17,502 bases of DNA, taken from positions 1-17,502 of the forward strand of contig CAZEAN010000117.1 in NCBI GenBank assembly GCA_964510225.1. Direction: 5' to 3'. Origin of the DNA: CAZEAN01 sp964510225 (GTDB taxonomy: Bacteria; Planctomycetota; Planctomycetia; Isosphaerales; Isosphaeraceae). Position 1 is the first letter of the stretch, and each line of letters opens with the position of its first letter. Below the pieces are notes generated by a model that was given only the letters and a program-made list of their open reading frames with translations, was not told the origin of the DNA and made no database searches. Below are positions 1 to 9,300 of this stretch, in pieces. Made by a program: the position numbers and the translations under genes.

Positions 1-48
1 CCCCATAGCTTACCAGAGGCCACCAAACCCGCCCATTTCGCACCACAA

Positions 49-65
49 ACTAGTATTAGGCAACC
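49..65. repeat. Left copy of 17-bp imperfect direct repeat
   Basis: Reads ACTAGTATTAGGCAACC and matches 15 of 17 bases with the stretch at 2751-2767, in the same orientation. The primase homology read on the minus strand stops at this repeat, so it marks the left edge of the decayed mobile segment. It may be an attachment-site or target-duplication remnant; this is inference from position. Confidence 0.5.
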
Positions 66-1334
66 AAGGCACCCGTGAATCAACCAGTTGAGGATCCCTG
101 GAGCTTCGGCGAGGAGCTTATCTCCCAGCAAGGGATCGACGTTTTCGGATGAGATTGTCACTCCAAACGGTACGAGCAGTACACGTCGCCAGATCGCCGC
201 GTTGTTCCCTTGAATCTCTGGCTTGTGGTTGGTCATCAAGACGAGCTTCTGAGTCGGCTTGAACGACCAATTATCCTCACGCATCCGTCTCGCCGTGATT
301 TCATCACCACCCGTGAGTTGCTTCAACCGCGGCTCGTTGAGCTTTCGCCCCGAGTCGGTTTCCACGAGGATAACTACGCGCTTGCCAAAGAGTGCCGCCT
401 TCTCGGTAGGTTAGTCGTCGCGAGTTCGTCTCATGATCAACGAGGGGTCAGCGCTGTAGGAATCGTCCCGACCGAGGATCGTAGCAATCGTATCCAGAAT
501 CGTACTTTTTCCATTGCGACCGGAACCATCACAGATCACCAGGATATGGAAGCGGACACCCCCCGTGATCAAGTAACCAAACAACCTCTGCCAGAACGCG
601 ACGAATTGAGGTTCATCATCGAAGATTTGGAGGAGCACTTGATCCCAGTGTGGAGAATCGGCGTTCGGATCAAACTTGACGGGGGCAAGCGAAGTGGGTA
701 TGTTGGCCGGGTCGTGTGGCTGTAGTTGGCCGGACTCCAAGTCGATGGTGCCGTTCTCGACATTGAGCAGCATTGGTTTGACATCCAGTCCCTCGTACCG
801 GATAGCGATTCGCTCTTCGGAAGAAGCAAGCTGAATCATGGCATCAATCCGTTTTATGTCCTCGCTCTTACTTGCCCATAGTGTGATCTCCCGGTACTGA
901 TCGTTGTCGTGGACACTAAGCTGGTCGGCTTCACTTGTGATACTCCGCACGGTTTCTCTGGCGAGCCTTTTCACCTCTTGTGTGTCGTCGAGCGCCCAGC
1001 GTTTCCCGTCCCAGATCAACCATCGGTTCTATGCTGAGACGTGGCGGGTGATACGGCTGTGTTGGTCCGCAAACCGATCCGCGTTGCCAAGGTCGGTACA
1101 ACGGAAGTTTGGTGGTTGGGACTCTTTTGCGGCACCTTGAATCGGGGTCGTCGCCGGCCCTTCACGAACCCCTTGAGTAACGGAGCGGCACTTGTACTGT
1201 TTGGCATGAACGGCGTCTAAGTCACGGGAATTCGCCATACCGGCAGCGAGCCCTGACGTCATCGTTTGCTGGATCTTGACCTCACCAAGCCTCGACTCCC
1301 GAGCTGCCTCGCTCAACCCAGTCTCGATCCTACT
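66..1334 (-). pseudogene. P4-type DNA primase / SF3 helicase, truncated, two in-frame stops
   Basis: One minus-strand frame stays aligned with the phage/plasmid primase P4 family over its whole length but is cut by TAG (1029-1031) and TAA (411-413). The upstream part (about 1316-1040) resembles the linker after a primase domain (SGLAAGMANSRDL, FRCTDLGNADRFAD). Then follow the D5_N region (WLIWDGKRW; PMLLNVENGTIDL), a Walker A motif GSGRNGKST (about 527-501), a Walker B-like segment (RVVILVETDSG) and SF3 motif C (KLVLMTNHKP). The first stop sits between VSA and NRW, the second between RDD and PTEKAALFG, where the family normally reads on. Homology ends abruptly after HGCLG at about position 65. 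The N-terminal primase/polymerase domain is absent: the frame meets a stop at 1335-1337, and an insertion sequence lies 22 bp further on. In plasmids and prophages this enzyme unwinds DNA at the replication origin; this copy cannot make a full product. Confidence 0.85.
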
Positions 1335-1347
1335 TTAGTCGAGTGCT

Positions 1348-1376
1348 TTGGCGCCGACTAAGGAGTCGCGCCAAAA
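1348..1376. repeat. Imperfect palindrome across the left end of the insertion sequence
   Basis: TTGGCGCCGACT is followed by a 4-nt loop and AGTCGCGCCAA, which pair as a 11-12 bp stem with one bulged base. The right arm is the IS terminal repeat; the left arm lies outside the element and resembles a second, abutted IS end. Confidence 0.5.
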
Positions 1377-1387
1377 TAACTTGCCGG
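1359..1387. repeat. Terminal inverted repeat of the IS (transposase 3' side)
   Basis: The outer 18 bases match the opposite end with one mismatch, and the inner 11 bases are partly conserved. The most conserved core is AGGAGTCGCGCCAAAA (1361-1376). Confidence 0.75.
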
Positions 1388-1397
1388 AATATCCATG

Positions 1398-2605
1398 TCA
1401 CCTCGGATGGATCTCATAGTTCCATTCACCGTGGTAGGTGTGTCGCTTGATCGTACATTCGTCCAGCTCCTCATCGCTGATCTTTCGCCCTCTCTCGTAC
1501 ATGCCCTCGTCCAGCCAGGCATAAACTTCCCGACCCCTCTCCTTGGTCGTTGCGTTGATCGATTCGACCACTAATTCTAGTGTCTCCAGCGGCGCTCCCT
1601 GCCAGTTCCGAGTGATATGGCAGAATACACGATGCTCGATCTTGTTCCACTTGCGCGTGCCCGGCGGGTAATGGCAGACCTGCACGATCAGCCCCGTCTC
1701 GTCCGCCCACTTCTGAAGCTCGACTTTCCACAGACGGCACCGCGAACTGTTGCTGCCGCCGCTGTCTGCGGTCACCAGCACGCGTTTCGCTCGGGCGTAG
1801 TGTGTCCGACCCAGCTTCTCCCACGACCGACAGATCGCCGCCACGTCGAACGCGTCGGTATCGTGGCTGATCCCCACCGACACGACCTCCTCGTCGCGAT
1901 GGTTGTCGTACACTCCCTACGGCACCACCTTACCCAAGGCTGTGTCTGGGAAATTGTGTGTCTTCACTGCGATCGGCTCACCACTGGGCCGGTACGTCCG
2001 CCCCGGATTTTTCGGGTTCCCAGAACTTCCTTCTTGGTGTCGACCGACAACGCCGGCTCGCCGCGACGGCGGCGGGTCCGGACCCGATCGTTGATGTGCC
2101 GGAACTGGCCGACACGTTCGGGGTGCTGATTCCCCTCACGTGTCTTGCGGCTGCCTTGGAGGCTGTACTTCATCCTGGCCAGCATCCGCCGCACCGTGGT
2201 CGGGTTGACCGTATGACCTTGGCGACGTAGCTCATCAGCCAAACGATCGGTGCTCTTGATCATCCTGGGCAGCGGATTCGTCGGCGACCCTCGGGCCGAT
2301 GGCTCGATCAGGTGGTCCAAGGCCTCCTGAAGTGCGGTCTGGGTGGCCGAGTACGGTTCGCGGCCGCCGCCTACACGACACTGGCGATGGCCGGCGAGCG
2401 GTTCGGGATCGTCGAGTTCCTTCAGGCCCGTGCGGATCGTAGGATCGGAGAGGCCGGTGGTCTCGGCCACGGCGGCGGCGATCCCTCCCCATCCCAAGGC
2501 TCGGGCTTCCACAGCCGCCTAACGCCACCACCCACGCTCATCCAGATCGTCGAGGAGTGTAGCATACTTGGTCCGGATGGCTTCCAGCACGTGAAGGGCT
2601 CGCAT
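1398..2605 (-). pseudogene. ISAzo13 family transposase, broken by two TAG codons and a frameshift
   Basis: The reconstructed protein starts at ATG 2605 (MRALHVLEAIRTKYATL) and ends with HGEWNYEIHPR at 1398, about 400 aa, the normal length for the family. The three acidic residues of a DDE enzyme are present in context: SVDTKK, VTADSGGSNSSR, and WNKIEHRVF. Family hallmarks are also visible (ALGWGGIAAAVAETTGLS, KSTDRLADELRRQGH, VCHYPPGTRKWNKIEH). Lesions: TAG at 2519-2521 where the family has Trp (after DERGWWR); loss of one base near 2016-2022, after which the frame resumes as NPKNPGRTYRPSGEP; and TAG at 1917-1919 replacing the Tyr of the PYGVYD motif. Each TAG can be one substitution from the expected codon (TGG, TAC). 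The length of 1208 nt, one short of a multiple of three, agrees with a single deletion. Confidence 0.88.
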
Positions 2606-2648
2606 CACCGAACAGTCGCACAAACTCATAAACTCCAACAAGCCCGGT

Positions 2649-2677
2649 CGGGTAACTTGTTTTGGCGCGACTCCTAA
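2649..2677. repeat. Terminal inverted repeat of the IS (transposase 5' side)
   Basis: The partner of 1359-1387 in inverted orientation, with core TTTTGGCGCGACTCCT at 2660-2675. It lies 44 bp upstream of the transposase start. Confidence 0.75.
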
Positions 2678-2750
2678 CTGGCTCTCGTTCAGGAGGCAGA
2701 AGTACTTCAGGTCAATCAAGGGGATTGAATGCTCGAATTGAATACCGGCT

Positions 2751-2767
2751 ACTATTAGTAGGCAACC
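2751..2767. repeat. Right copy of 17-bp imperfect direct repeat
   Basis: Reads ACTATTAGTAGGCAACC, 15 of 17 identical to 49-65 in direct orientation. It falls 42 bp before the start of the intact kinase gene, so it sits at the seam between the decayed mobile segment and the core region. Confidence 0.5.
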
Positions 2768-2808
2768 CGACAGGGAGAAATCCACAAGTAACGTGAGGGC
2801 TACGGATT

Positions 2809-5800
2809 ATGAGTACCGGAAGCTGTCCCTCAGAATCTCGATTGATTGCTTTTCTGCTGGGCGAGATGTCCTTGGTTGAATCTGACAACCTGATCGAGCA
2901 CCTCGAAGTCTGTCCATTGTGTGAGACGGCCGCCGATCGTCTGGAACAACTAACGAATTCAGTCGTCGCAGCGGTCCGCAGAGGAGGGATTGCCCAAGAT
3001 AAGAAGGTACTCCGAAGGGGGCAAACCGCCACGAGACGCCCAGAAGTATCCCTAGGGAGTGATCGATCTAGGTCATCATGGGGAGCAGCGCATCCAGAGA
3101 TCCCTGGCTACGAGATGATCCGAAAGCTCGGACAGGGTGGGATGGGAACTGTATTCGAGGCTCGACACCTCCAGCTCGGCCGAAGGGTCGCCTTGAAAGT
3201 TGTCTCCATTGCCGCAGATGCGGCCCATGATCGCTTTCTCACTGAGGCGGAGTCGATCGCAGCACTTCGGCACCCGAATATCGTTCAGCTCTTCGAGGTT
3301 GGTGAGCATGAGGGACTTCCCTTTGTCACTCTAGAGTTGGTCGAAGGAGGATCGCTCGATCAGGTTCTGGCTAAGGGACCGCAATCCCCGTGCAACGCGG
3401 CACTCTTTGCACGTTCCTTGGCGTTGGCTCTTGCTCATGCTCATGCACAAGGGATCATCCACCGCGACCTCAAACCTGCGAATGTCCTCCTCGCTCCTCC
3501 ACTTGAGAAGGGTGGCCCGCTGATCCCGAAAGTCACTGATTTCGGGATTGCCAAACGGATCGGTGATGATGACGGATTGACTCGGGATGGTGATCTGCTA
3601 GGGACCCCGGCTTACATGAGTCCTGAGCAGGCAAGCGGTGAACTCGGGCGGATCGGTCCCGCCAGCGATATCTACGGTCTCGGCGTGATACTCTATGAAA
3701 TGCTCACGGGCCGCGTTCCGTTTCGAGGGATCGATGTGGTCGATACGCTGCTGCTTGTCCGCACACAGGAGCCGGTCCCGCCCCGTCGGCTCAACCCCAG
3801 TCTGCCAAGAGACATCGAGACGATCTGCTTAAAGTGTCTGGAGAAGGATCCCCAGCGCCGCTACACCTCGGCCGACGATCTGGCTAGCGACCTTGCCCGA
3901 TGGCTGGAGGGCCGTCCGATCTTTGCCCGGCCTGTGGGATCGGCGGAGCGGCTCCGGCTCTGGGCCGGTCGTCGGCCTGCGATCGCCGGGCTCTTGGCGA
4001 CCATCATGCTGGTGACCGGCGTCGGATTTTCAGCAGTGGTTGTGCAGTGGCGAAGGGCTGAGACCCATCTGGCCGACGCTCGGCGTCGGTTCGATATTGC
4101 CCTGGAGGCTATTGAAGACTACTACACCGGCGTCAGTGAGGAGGTCCTGCTGGAGCAACCCGGGCTGGACAATCTTCGTTCCCGCCTGTTGAACTCGCCG
4201 CTTGCATTCTTTCGTCAGTTGCAAGATGAGTTGCGGGATAGCCAGTCGGGCCGCCCCGCAGACCTCCTCCGCATCGCCGAGGCGATGGGCAAACTGGCTG
4301 AGATCACCGCCAGGATCGGCACGTCTGAGGATGCGATCGAGGTCAACCGTCGGGTTGTCTCGATCGCCCAAGAGCTAATCACGAAAGATCCTAGAGAACC
4401 AGCCTACCGGAGGGTGATGGCCCAGTCGTTCCAACGCCTCGGCGAGCTCCACTATGGGGCGGGTGACTTCGAGCGAGCTCGCCAGAAGCTCAATGCCGGT
4501 CTTCGAGAGTTCGAACGGCTCGCCTACAGACGTAAGGTGCACCTGGGCGACTTGAACGGCCAGGCCGCTTGTCACTCCACCCTTGGCGCGCTGGAGCAGG
4601 ACTCAGGACGTCACGAAAGCGCGGCCCTACATCTCAGCCAGAGTGTCTCCCTTCGGGAACGGATCGTTCGGGAGGATCCCGCCAACCTCGACTTCGCCGA
4701 TGATCTCGCCTCGACGTTCAGCGACCAGGCGATTCTCTACTTCGTAATGGGGAGGCTCGACGACTCTGAGAAACGCTTCCTCGACTGCCTTAAGGCCCGC
4801 AAACGCTTGGTACGCCTCCGGCCCAACTCTGCCGTCCTACGTCGAGATCTCTCGTCGAGCTATAACAACCTAGGGAGTTTCTACCAGAACACAAATCGAC
4901 TAGGGGATGCCTTGCCGTTCTCAGAGCGGGCCCTGGAGATCCAGGAGAAACTCGTCGCCGAGCAACCCGCCGTCACCCTTTATCGCCGAGACCTCGCGAT
5001 ATCCCTTTTCAACATCGGGATCGCCTATTTCAACATGGGGCAGCGTGAGCGTTCAAAAGACTATTTCCGTCGTGCTGCAGAGCACTCGGGCGAACTCTGC
5101 CGAGACGATCCGTCATCGACGCAGTACGCCTTCGACCGTTGCGAGAGTCTACTCGAGCTAGCCGTGCTCCATCGACTCGACCGGGAGTTTGACCAAGCCG
5201 CCGCCTGTCTCGGCGAGGCGGTTGAAACGGCTGACCGTTTGCTCGACTCCGCTCCCGAGCTTACAGAGTTGCTGATGATGCGGGCCCATTCCTGGGCCGG
5301 ACTTGGGGACGTCGACCAGCTCCTCGGCCGCTCTGCAGCCTCCGAGATGCATTACGAGGCGGCGTTTCGGGACCTGGACCGATTCCAGTCGGTCGACGAA
5401 GCGGCGTTCGACGCGACCTACTGGCGTTCGTTTTACCTTGAGCACTTCGCAGAGCTTATGCGTCGGGTCGGTCGGCTTGATGAGGCGGAGTCGATCTTGC
5501 GTCATGCCCTGACCCTGGTCGACGATCTGTTACGCGATCAGCCTGGCCTATCGAAGCACCACACGCTACTGGCGGACCTGTCGATTACCCTTGGCAAGGT
5601 CTCCCTCCGCCGAGGGCTCGAAGATCCGGACGGTAGCCATCTATTATTGCGTGCATCCGAGCTATTTCAGAGGGCATCGGCCGAGGCCGAGGGTGTGCTC
5701 CGGGCGGAACCGGATGAGGGTCAGGCTGCCCAAGTCCTCGCCCGGTCCATCAGAAATCGCGCACGAATCCTCTCGACCCGAGGTTTACACGACGAGGCGC

Positions 5801-6216
5801 TCGATCTGCTAGAACGTCTCGACGAAAAAGGGCCGGCCGACACTTTCGCCAAGACGAGGCTTCTCCAGGCGAAGATCCTTGCCCAGGCCGGCCAGCCAGA
5901 AGAAGCCAACTTACTTGCCAAGGAGGTCTGCCCGTCCCCATCGTCGGACGATCCGGATCAGCTTTTTGCCCTGGCGAGCGTCTACACCGCCGGAGTTCCC
6001 ATTGGTGACGAATCACTCCGAAAGGCGGAGGAACTTCTCGAACTTCTCCGGGTTTCTCCCGCGCGAGGCGATGGCCTCTCGTTCCTACAGAGCCTTGGTC
6101 ATCCTGATTACGATCCGCTCCGCGGTCGTATCCGTTTCGAGCTACTCCTCATGGATCTGGCGTTTCCCAAAGAGCCCTTCACGGCGGGTGGCAAGAACCC
6201 CGATCCATCATTGTAA
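2809..6216 (+). CDS. Transmembrane Ser/Thr protein kinase with anti-sigma-like N-terminus and TPR C-terminus
   Basis: An 1135-residue protein. Residues 1-50 hold an HxxxCxxC motif (His31, Cys35, Cys38) like the zinc-binding anti-sigma domains found at the head of many planctomycete kinases. The kinase domain spans about 98-370: glycine loop GQGGMG (108-113), Lys130 in VALK, catalytic HRDLKPAN (218-225, Asp220), DFG (244-246), and SPE (271-273) in place of APE. All catalytic residues are present, so it should be active. One membrane helix at about 389-412 leaves the kinase in the cytoplasm. The remaining 700 residues are alpha-helical TPR-like repeats (for example SYNNLGSFYQNTNRLGDAL and ISLFNIGIAYFNMGQ), probably a binding surface outside the membrane. 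ATG 2809 is preceded by GAGGG at a 9-nt spacing. Inference: it senses a signal through the TPR region and may act on an ECF sigma factor. Its substrates cannot be seen from sequence. Confidence 0.95.
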   Translation: MSTGSCPSESRLIAFLLGEMSLVESDNLIEHLEVCPLCETAADRLEQLTNSVVAAVRRGGIAQDKKVLRRGQTATRRPEVSLGSDRSRSSWGAAHPEIPGYEMIRKLGQGGMGTVFEARHLQLGRRVALKVVSIAADAAHDRFLTEAESIAALRHPNIVQLFEVGEHEGLPFVTLELVEGGSLDQVLAKGPQSPCNAALFARSLALALAHAHAQGIIHRDLKPANVLLAPPLEKGGPLIPKVTDFGIAKRIGDDDGLTRDGDLLGTPAYMSPEQASGELGRIGPASDIYGLGVILYEMLTGRVPFRGIDVVDTLLLVRTQEPVPPRRLNPSLPRDIETICLKCLEKDPQRRYTSADDLASDLARWLEGRPIFARPVGSAERLRLWAGRRPAIAGLLATIMLVTGVGFSAVVVQWRRAETHLADARRRFDIALEAIEDYYTGVSEEVLLEQPGLDNLRSRLLNSPLAFFRQLQDELRDSQSGRPADLLRIAEAMGKLAEITARIGTSEDAIEVNRRVVSIAQELITKDPREPAYRRVMAQSFQRLGELHYGAGDFERARQKLNAGLREFERLAYRRKVHLGDLNGQAACHSTLGALEQDSGRHESAALHLSQSVSLRERIVREDPANLDFADDLASTFSDQAILYFVMGRLDDSEKRFLDCLKARKRLVRLRPNSAVLRRDLSSSYNNLGSFYQNTNRLGDALPFSERALEIQEKLVAEQPAVTLYRRDLAISLFNIGIAYFNMGQRERSKDYFRRAAEHSGELCRDDPSSTQYAFDRCESLLELAVLHRLDREFDQAAACLGEAVETADRLLDSAPELTELLMMRAHSWAGLGDVDQLLGRSAASEMHYEAAFRDLDRFQSVDEAAFDATYWRSFYLEHFAELMRRVGRLDEAESILRHALTLVDDLLRDQPGLSKHHTLLADLSITLGKVSLRRGLEDPDGSHLLLRASELFQRASAEAEGVLRAEPDEGQAAQVLARSIRNRARILSTRGLHDEALDLLERLDEKGPADTFAKTRLLQAKILAQAGQPEEANLLAKEVCPSPSSDDPDQLFALASVYTAGVPIGDESLRKAEELLELLRVSPARGDGLSFLQSLGHPDYDPLRGRIRFELLLMDLAFPKEPFTAGGKNPDPSL

Positions 6217-6225
6217 CGTAGGTCA

Positions 6226-6248
6226 GGCCGACGACATTGTCGCCGGCC
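6226..6248. terminator. Hairpin between convergent genes
   Basis: GGCCGACGAC, loop ATT, GTCGCCGGCC: a 10-bp stem with one A-C mismatch, 10 nt after the kinase stop codon and 55 nt from the stop of the convergent beta-helix gene. No T-run follows on either strand, so it is terminator-like rather than a textbook intrinsic terminator. It could serve both genes. Confidence 0.45.
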
Positions 6249-6302
6249 CGCACACCAACTTGAGTTGAGTGAAGTTCGTGGTAACGAGTCCATCTGCTGG
6301 CG

Positions 6303-9300
6303 TCAGCCCACAATATCGTCGCGGATGAAATCGGTTCCACGCCAGTTGTTGAAGAGATCACTGTCAAAAAGAACGTCGATAACCCAAGGATTAGGAGCAT
6401 TATAGATCCCGCCCCCGGTACCGGTCCCATTGCCGTCACTATCCGCGCGATTCTCTGTGATCAAGGAGTACCACACGAACAAAGTGCCATCGTTGTAGAT
6501 CGCACCGCCATGCTCAGTGGCTTGGTTGCCTGACAACGTGCTGTGCCAAAGCTCAACAGTGCCTTTAAGGTTGTAGAGGGCACCGCCGAGCCGAGCCTGA
6601 TTTCCCTGGAAGACGGAATGGCGTGCGATCACTTTGCCACCATTAGGATGGCCTAAACTCAGGCTTCCGTCATTGAAGATCGCTCCCGCTTGGTTGGTCG
6701 CGCGGTTGTTCAGGACTTCCGAGTACGACATCAGAATCTGCCCGCCTCGATTGTCGATCGCCCCACCAAGATCTCCAGCAACGTTGCCTTCGAGTACTGC
6801 GTCGATGAAGTGCACAGTTCCGCCGTAGTTACCAATCGCTCCGCCATCATCATTGGCAACATTGTCAAGAACGGTTGTTCTGTCCAGAATCACCGTTCCG
6901 TGGTCGTTAAAGATAGCCCCGCCGTCGGAATAGGTCCCGGCGACCTCGTTATCAATGAGAACCGAGTCAACAAGTGAAAGGTGACCGGTGTTAAAGACCG
7001 CCCCGCCCGAGATCGCTCGGAAGCCAGAACCATGCTGGAGGTATCCGCCGGTCAGGGTCAATTCGTCCAGTTGAGCTGTCGTTCCAGCAAGAACCTGAAG
7101 GACCCGTCCTCGGCGATTCGCGTCCAGAGTGATTCGGCCGTTGCCGTCGATAGTGATACTCCCCGAGGTGTCGTTCAGGAGTAACTGGCTGTTAAGTAGG
7201 ATGGTCCCTTGAAGACTTGGATCAAATCGGATCTGGTTGTCGCCTGGTGTGGTTGCTGCAACAGTGATCGCTTCACGGATGCTAGTTACGCCGTCGAAGG
7301 AGTTGACGACGTCACTTAGTGTCGTAACGACGATGCTCGTCTCAACCTCAACGGCTCCCGCGTCGGGCGTGCTGTGCAACGTTCGGGAGACACCTCGCTG
7401 GTCGGTTGTCGTGGATGAGGTTGTCGCGAGGCCGATTGCCAGGCTGTCGAGCATCGGCAGATGGGTCAAGGTGAGGCCGCCGTTGTCGGCGAGCGGACCC
7501 AGCCGTGGGTCGGTCACGTTCACAAGGTTTCCTGCCGGCAGATCCGCATCGGCGACCCCGAAAAGGTTACCCGAGCCAGTAAGAGTTGAGCTAAAGGTCG
7601 CGATATCGTCGGACTTTCGGGTATGGCCTGCGGTATTCCCAGAAACAATTGAGCTGGATACGATCGCGTGACCAGCGCCGTTCTCTAGACCCGCACCGAG
7701 AAGCCACTGGGCGTTGTAGGTGTTGTGATTGCCGGTGACCGTCGTGTGGGACATCGTCAAGTACCCGCCGTTGTCGATCCCGGCCCCACTGTAATAAGAC
7801 GTGTTGCCGCTAATAGTCGAGTTCGACACCACCATGGTGCCGGAGTTACTGATTCCACCGTCGGAGTTCCCGCTAATGGTGGAACGCTCGACAATCATCG
7901 ATTTGTTCCACTCGTTGACGATCCCTCTACCGGAGACGCCAGTCACCGTGCTATCGATCAGCGTCATGGTACCCTCGTTGAGGATCCCGATGTCTGCATT
8001 GACCCCTGCCATCACGACACGGTTCAGGTCCATGACTCCTTCATTGAGGATCCCGAATCCAGAGCGGCCCGCAGCGTGGCCCTTGCCAATCAAGTCGAGG
8101 TCGGTGAGAGAGACCTCCGTCCCTGGGCTTACCTGCATGATCTTGCCATAAGTACTCCCGCGGAGATTAATCCTACCGTCACCGTTGATGGCGACCAGGT
8201 CGTCATCGTCAATGAGAACGGCGACCAGATCGATCGTCCCCTCAAGCCCATCGGCGAACGTGATGGTGTTCTCGCCCTCGACGACCGCAGCGTAATCGAG
8301 CGCCTCGACGAGGCTGGTCTCGAAGTCGAAGGGATCGCGGATATCTGCCAGGGTGGTCACCACCGTCCTTGTCGGCTCACCCTCAAGAGCGCCGATATCA
8401 GGCGCATTGCCCATCGGCCGTTGGCTTCCAAACTGGTCGTAATCGGCAAAGTTCGGCAGAGCGGCGTCGATTGCTGGACTGCCATTAACCGGAGCGTAAA
8501 CAAAGAGGTGCCCACTTCCCCGGACGTAGACGTGTTCGAGCAGGGGATCGTTCGTCCCGATGATCATATTGCTAGCTGAGGAGGCCAGATTGCGACCGAC
8601 ACCGACCAGATTGCCCCGGCTACCAGACTCGAAGGGTCGGCCCCCCAGGTCGTCGTGAGTTGAGCGGTCGTGGTACCTGACCTGGCCTCGATAGTTGTCG
8701 GCGACGATGGAGTTGACGATTAGGACCTCGCCTTGGTTACTCCACTGATTGTAGATGCCGCCCCCGATNNNNNNNNNNAGTTGTAGGCGTCTTCAGCGTC
8801 GTCGTGGTGGTCGGCGCTGTTTTGGGTGATCGTTGTGTGAATGAGCTCCGCTCGCCCTGAATTATAAATTGCACCGCCAAAGTCAGAGGCATCATTGTAA
8901 ATAAACGTTGTGTTGGTTGCATTGAAGTGTCCGGCATTAGAGACTCCGGCACCATGGTCCGCCCGGCCCCGGATGACCGAGAGTTCCGAGAGATCTAAGC
9001 GCGCTCTGGCGTGTACTTCAAAAACCCGGAACTGGTCGCCACCACTAATGATCACCCCAGGGCCAGTGGGCTCGATCGTGAGGTTAAGGTCTTGGATGTC
9101 GAGGTCGCCGCTCTGAATATGGTCACGAGGGTCCAAGCGGAGATCATGAGTGCCGCCAGTCTCCAACGTGTACATGCCGGGAGCCAGGGTGATCGTCTGT
9201 GTGGTCTGCCCCTGGGTTTCAGCGAAGAACTGCGCCTGCCAGATCGCTTGGCGGAGTGTCCCGGCACCCATATTCACGCTTTGGTTGTCATCGGTTCGAG

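Larger units (their letters stand above)
1359..2677 (-). mobile_element. ISAzo13-like insertion sequence, about 1.32 kb, inactive
   Basis: The element is delimited by terminal inverted repeats: TAAGGAGTCGCGCCAAAA at 1359-1376 against TTAGGAGTCGCGCCAAAA read on the minus strand from 2677. Similarity continues inward to about 29 bp with roughly 5 mismatches in all. It encloses one minus-strand transposase gene that nearly fills it, a normal design for this family. I see no clear target-site duplication: the flanking triplets GAC and CTG differ. The transposase is broken, so movement would need enzyme from another copy. Confidence 0.8.

Noticed and set aside
210..725. 171-codon plus-strand open frame
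   Set aside because: It lies antisense to the primase gene, which has clear family motifs; it has no family resemblance and no ribosome-binding site.
7725..8579. 284-codon plus-strand frame
   Set aside because: It is a shadow of the beta-helix gene: its repetitive, His/Val/Asp-rich text mirrors the helix rungs.
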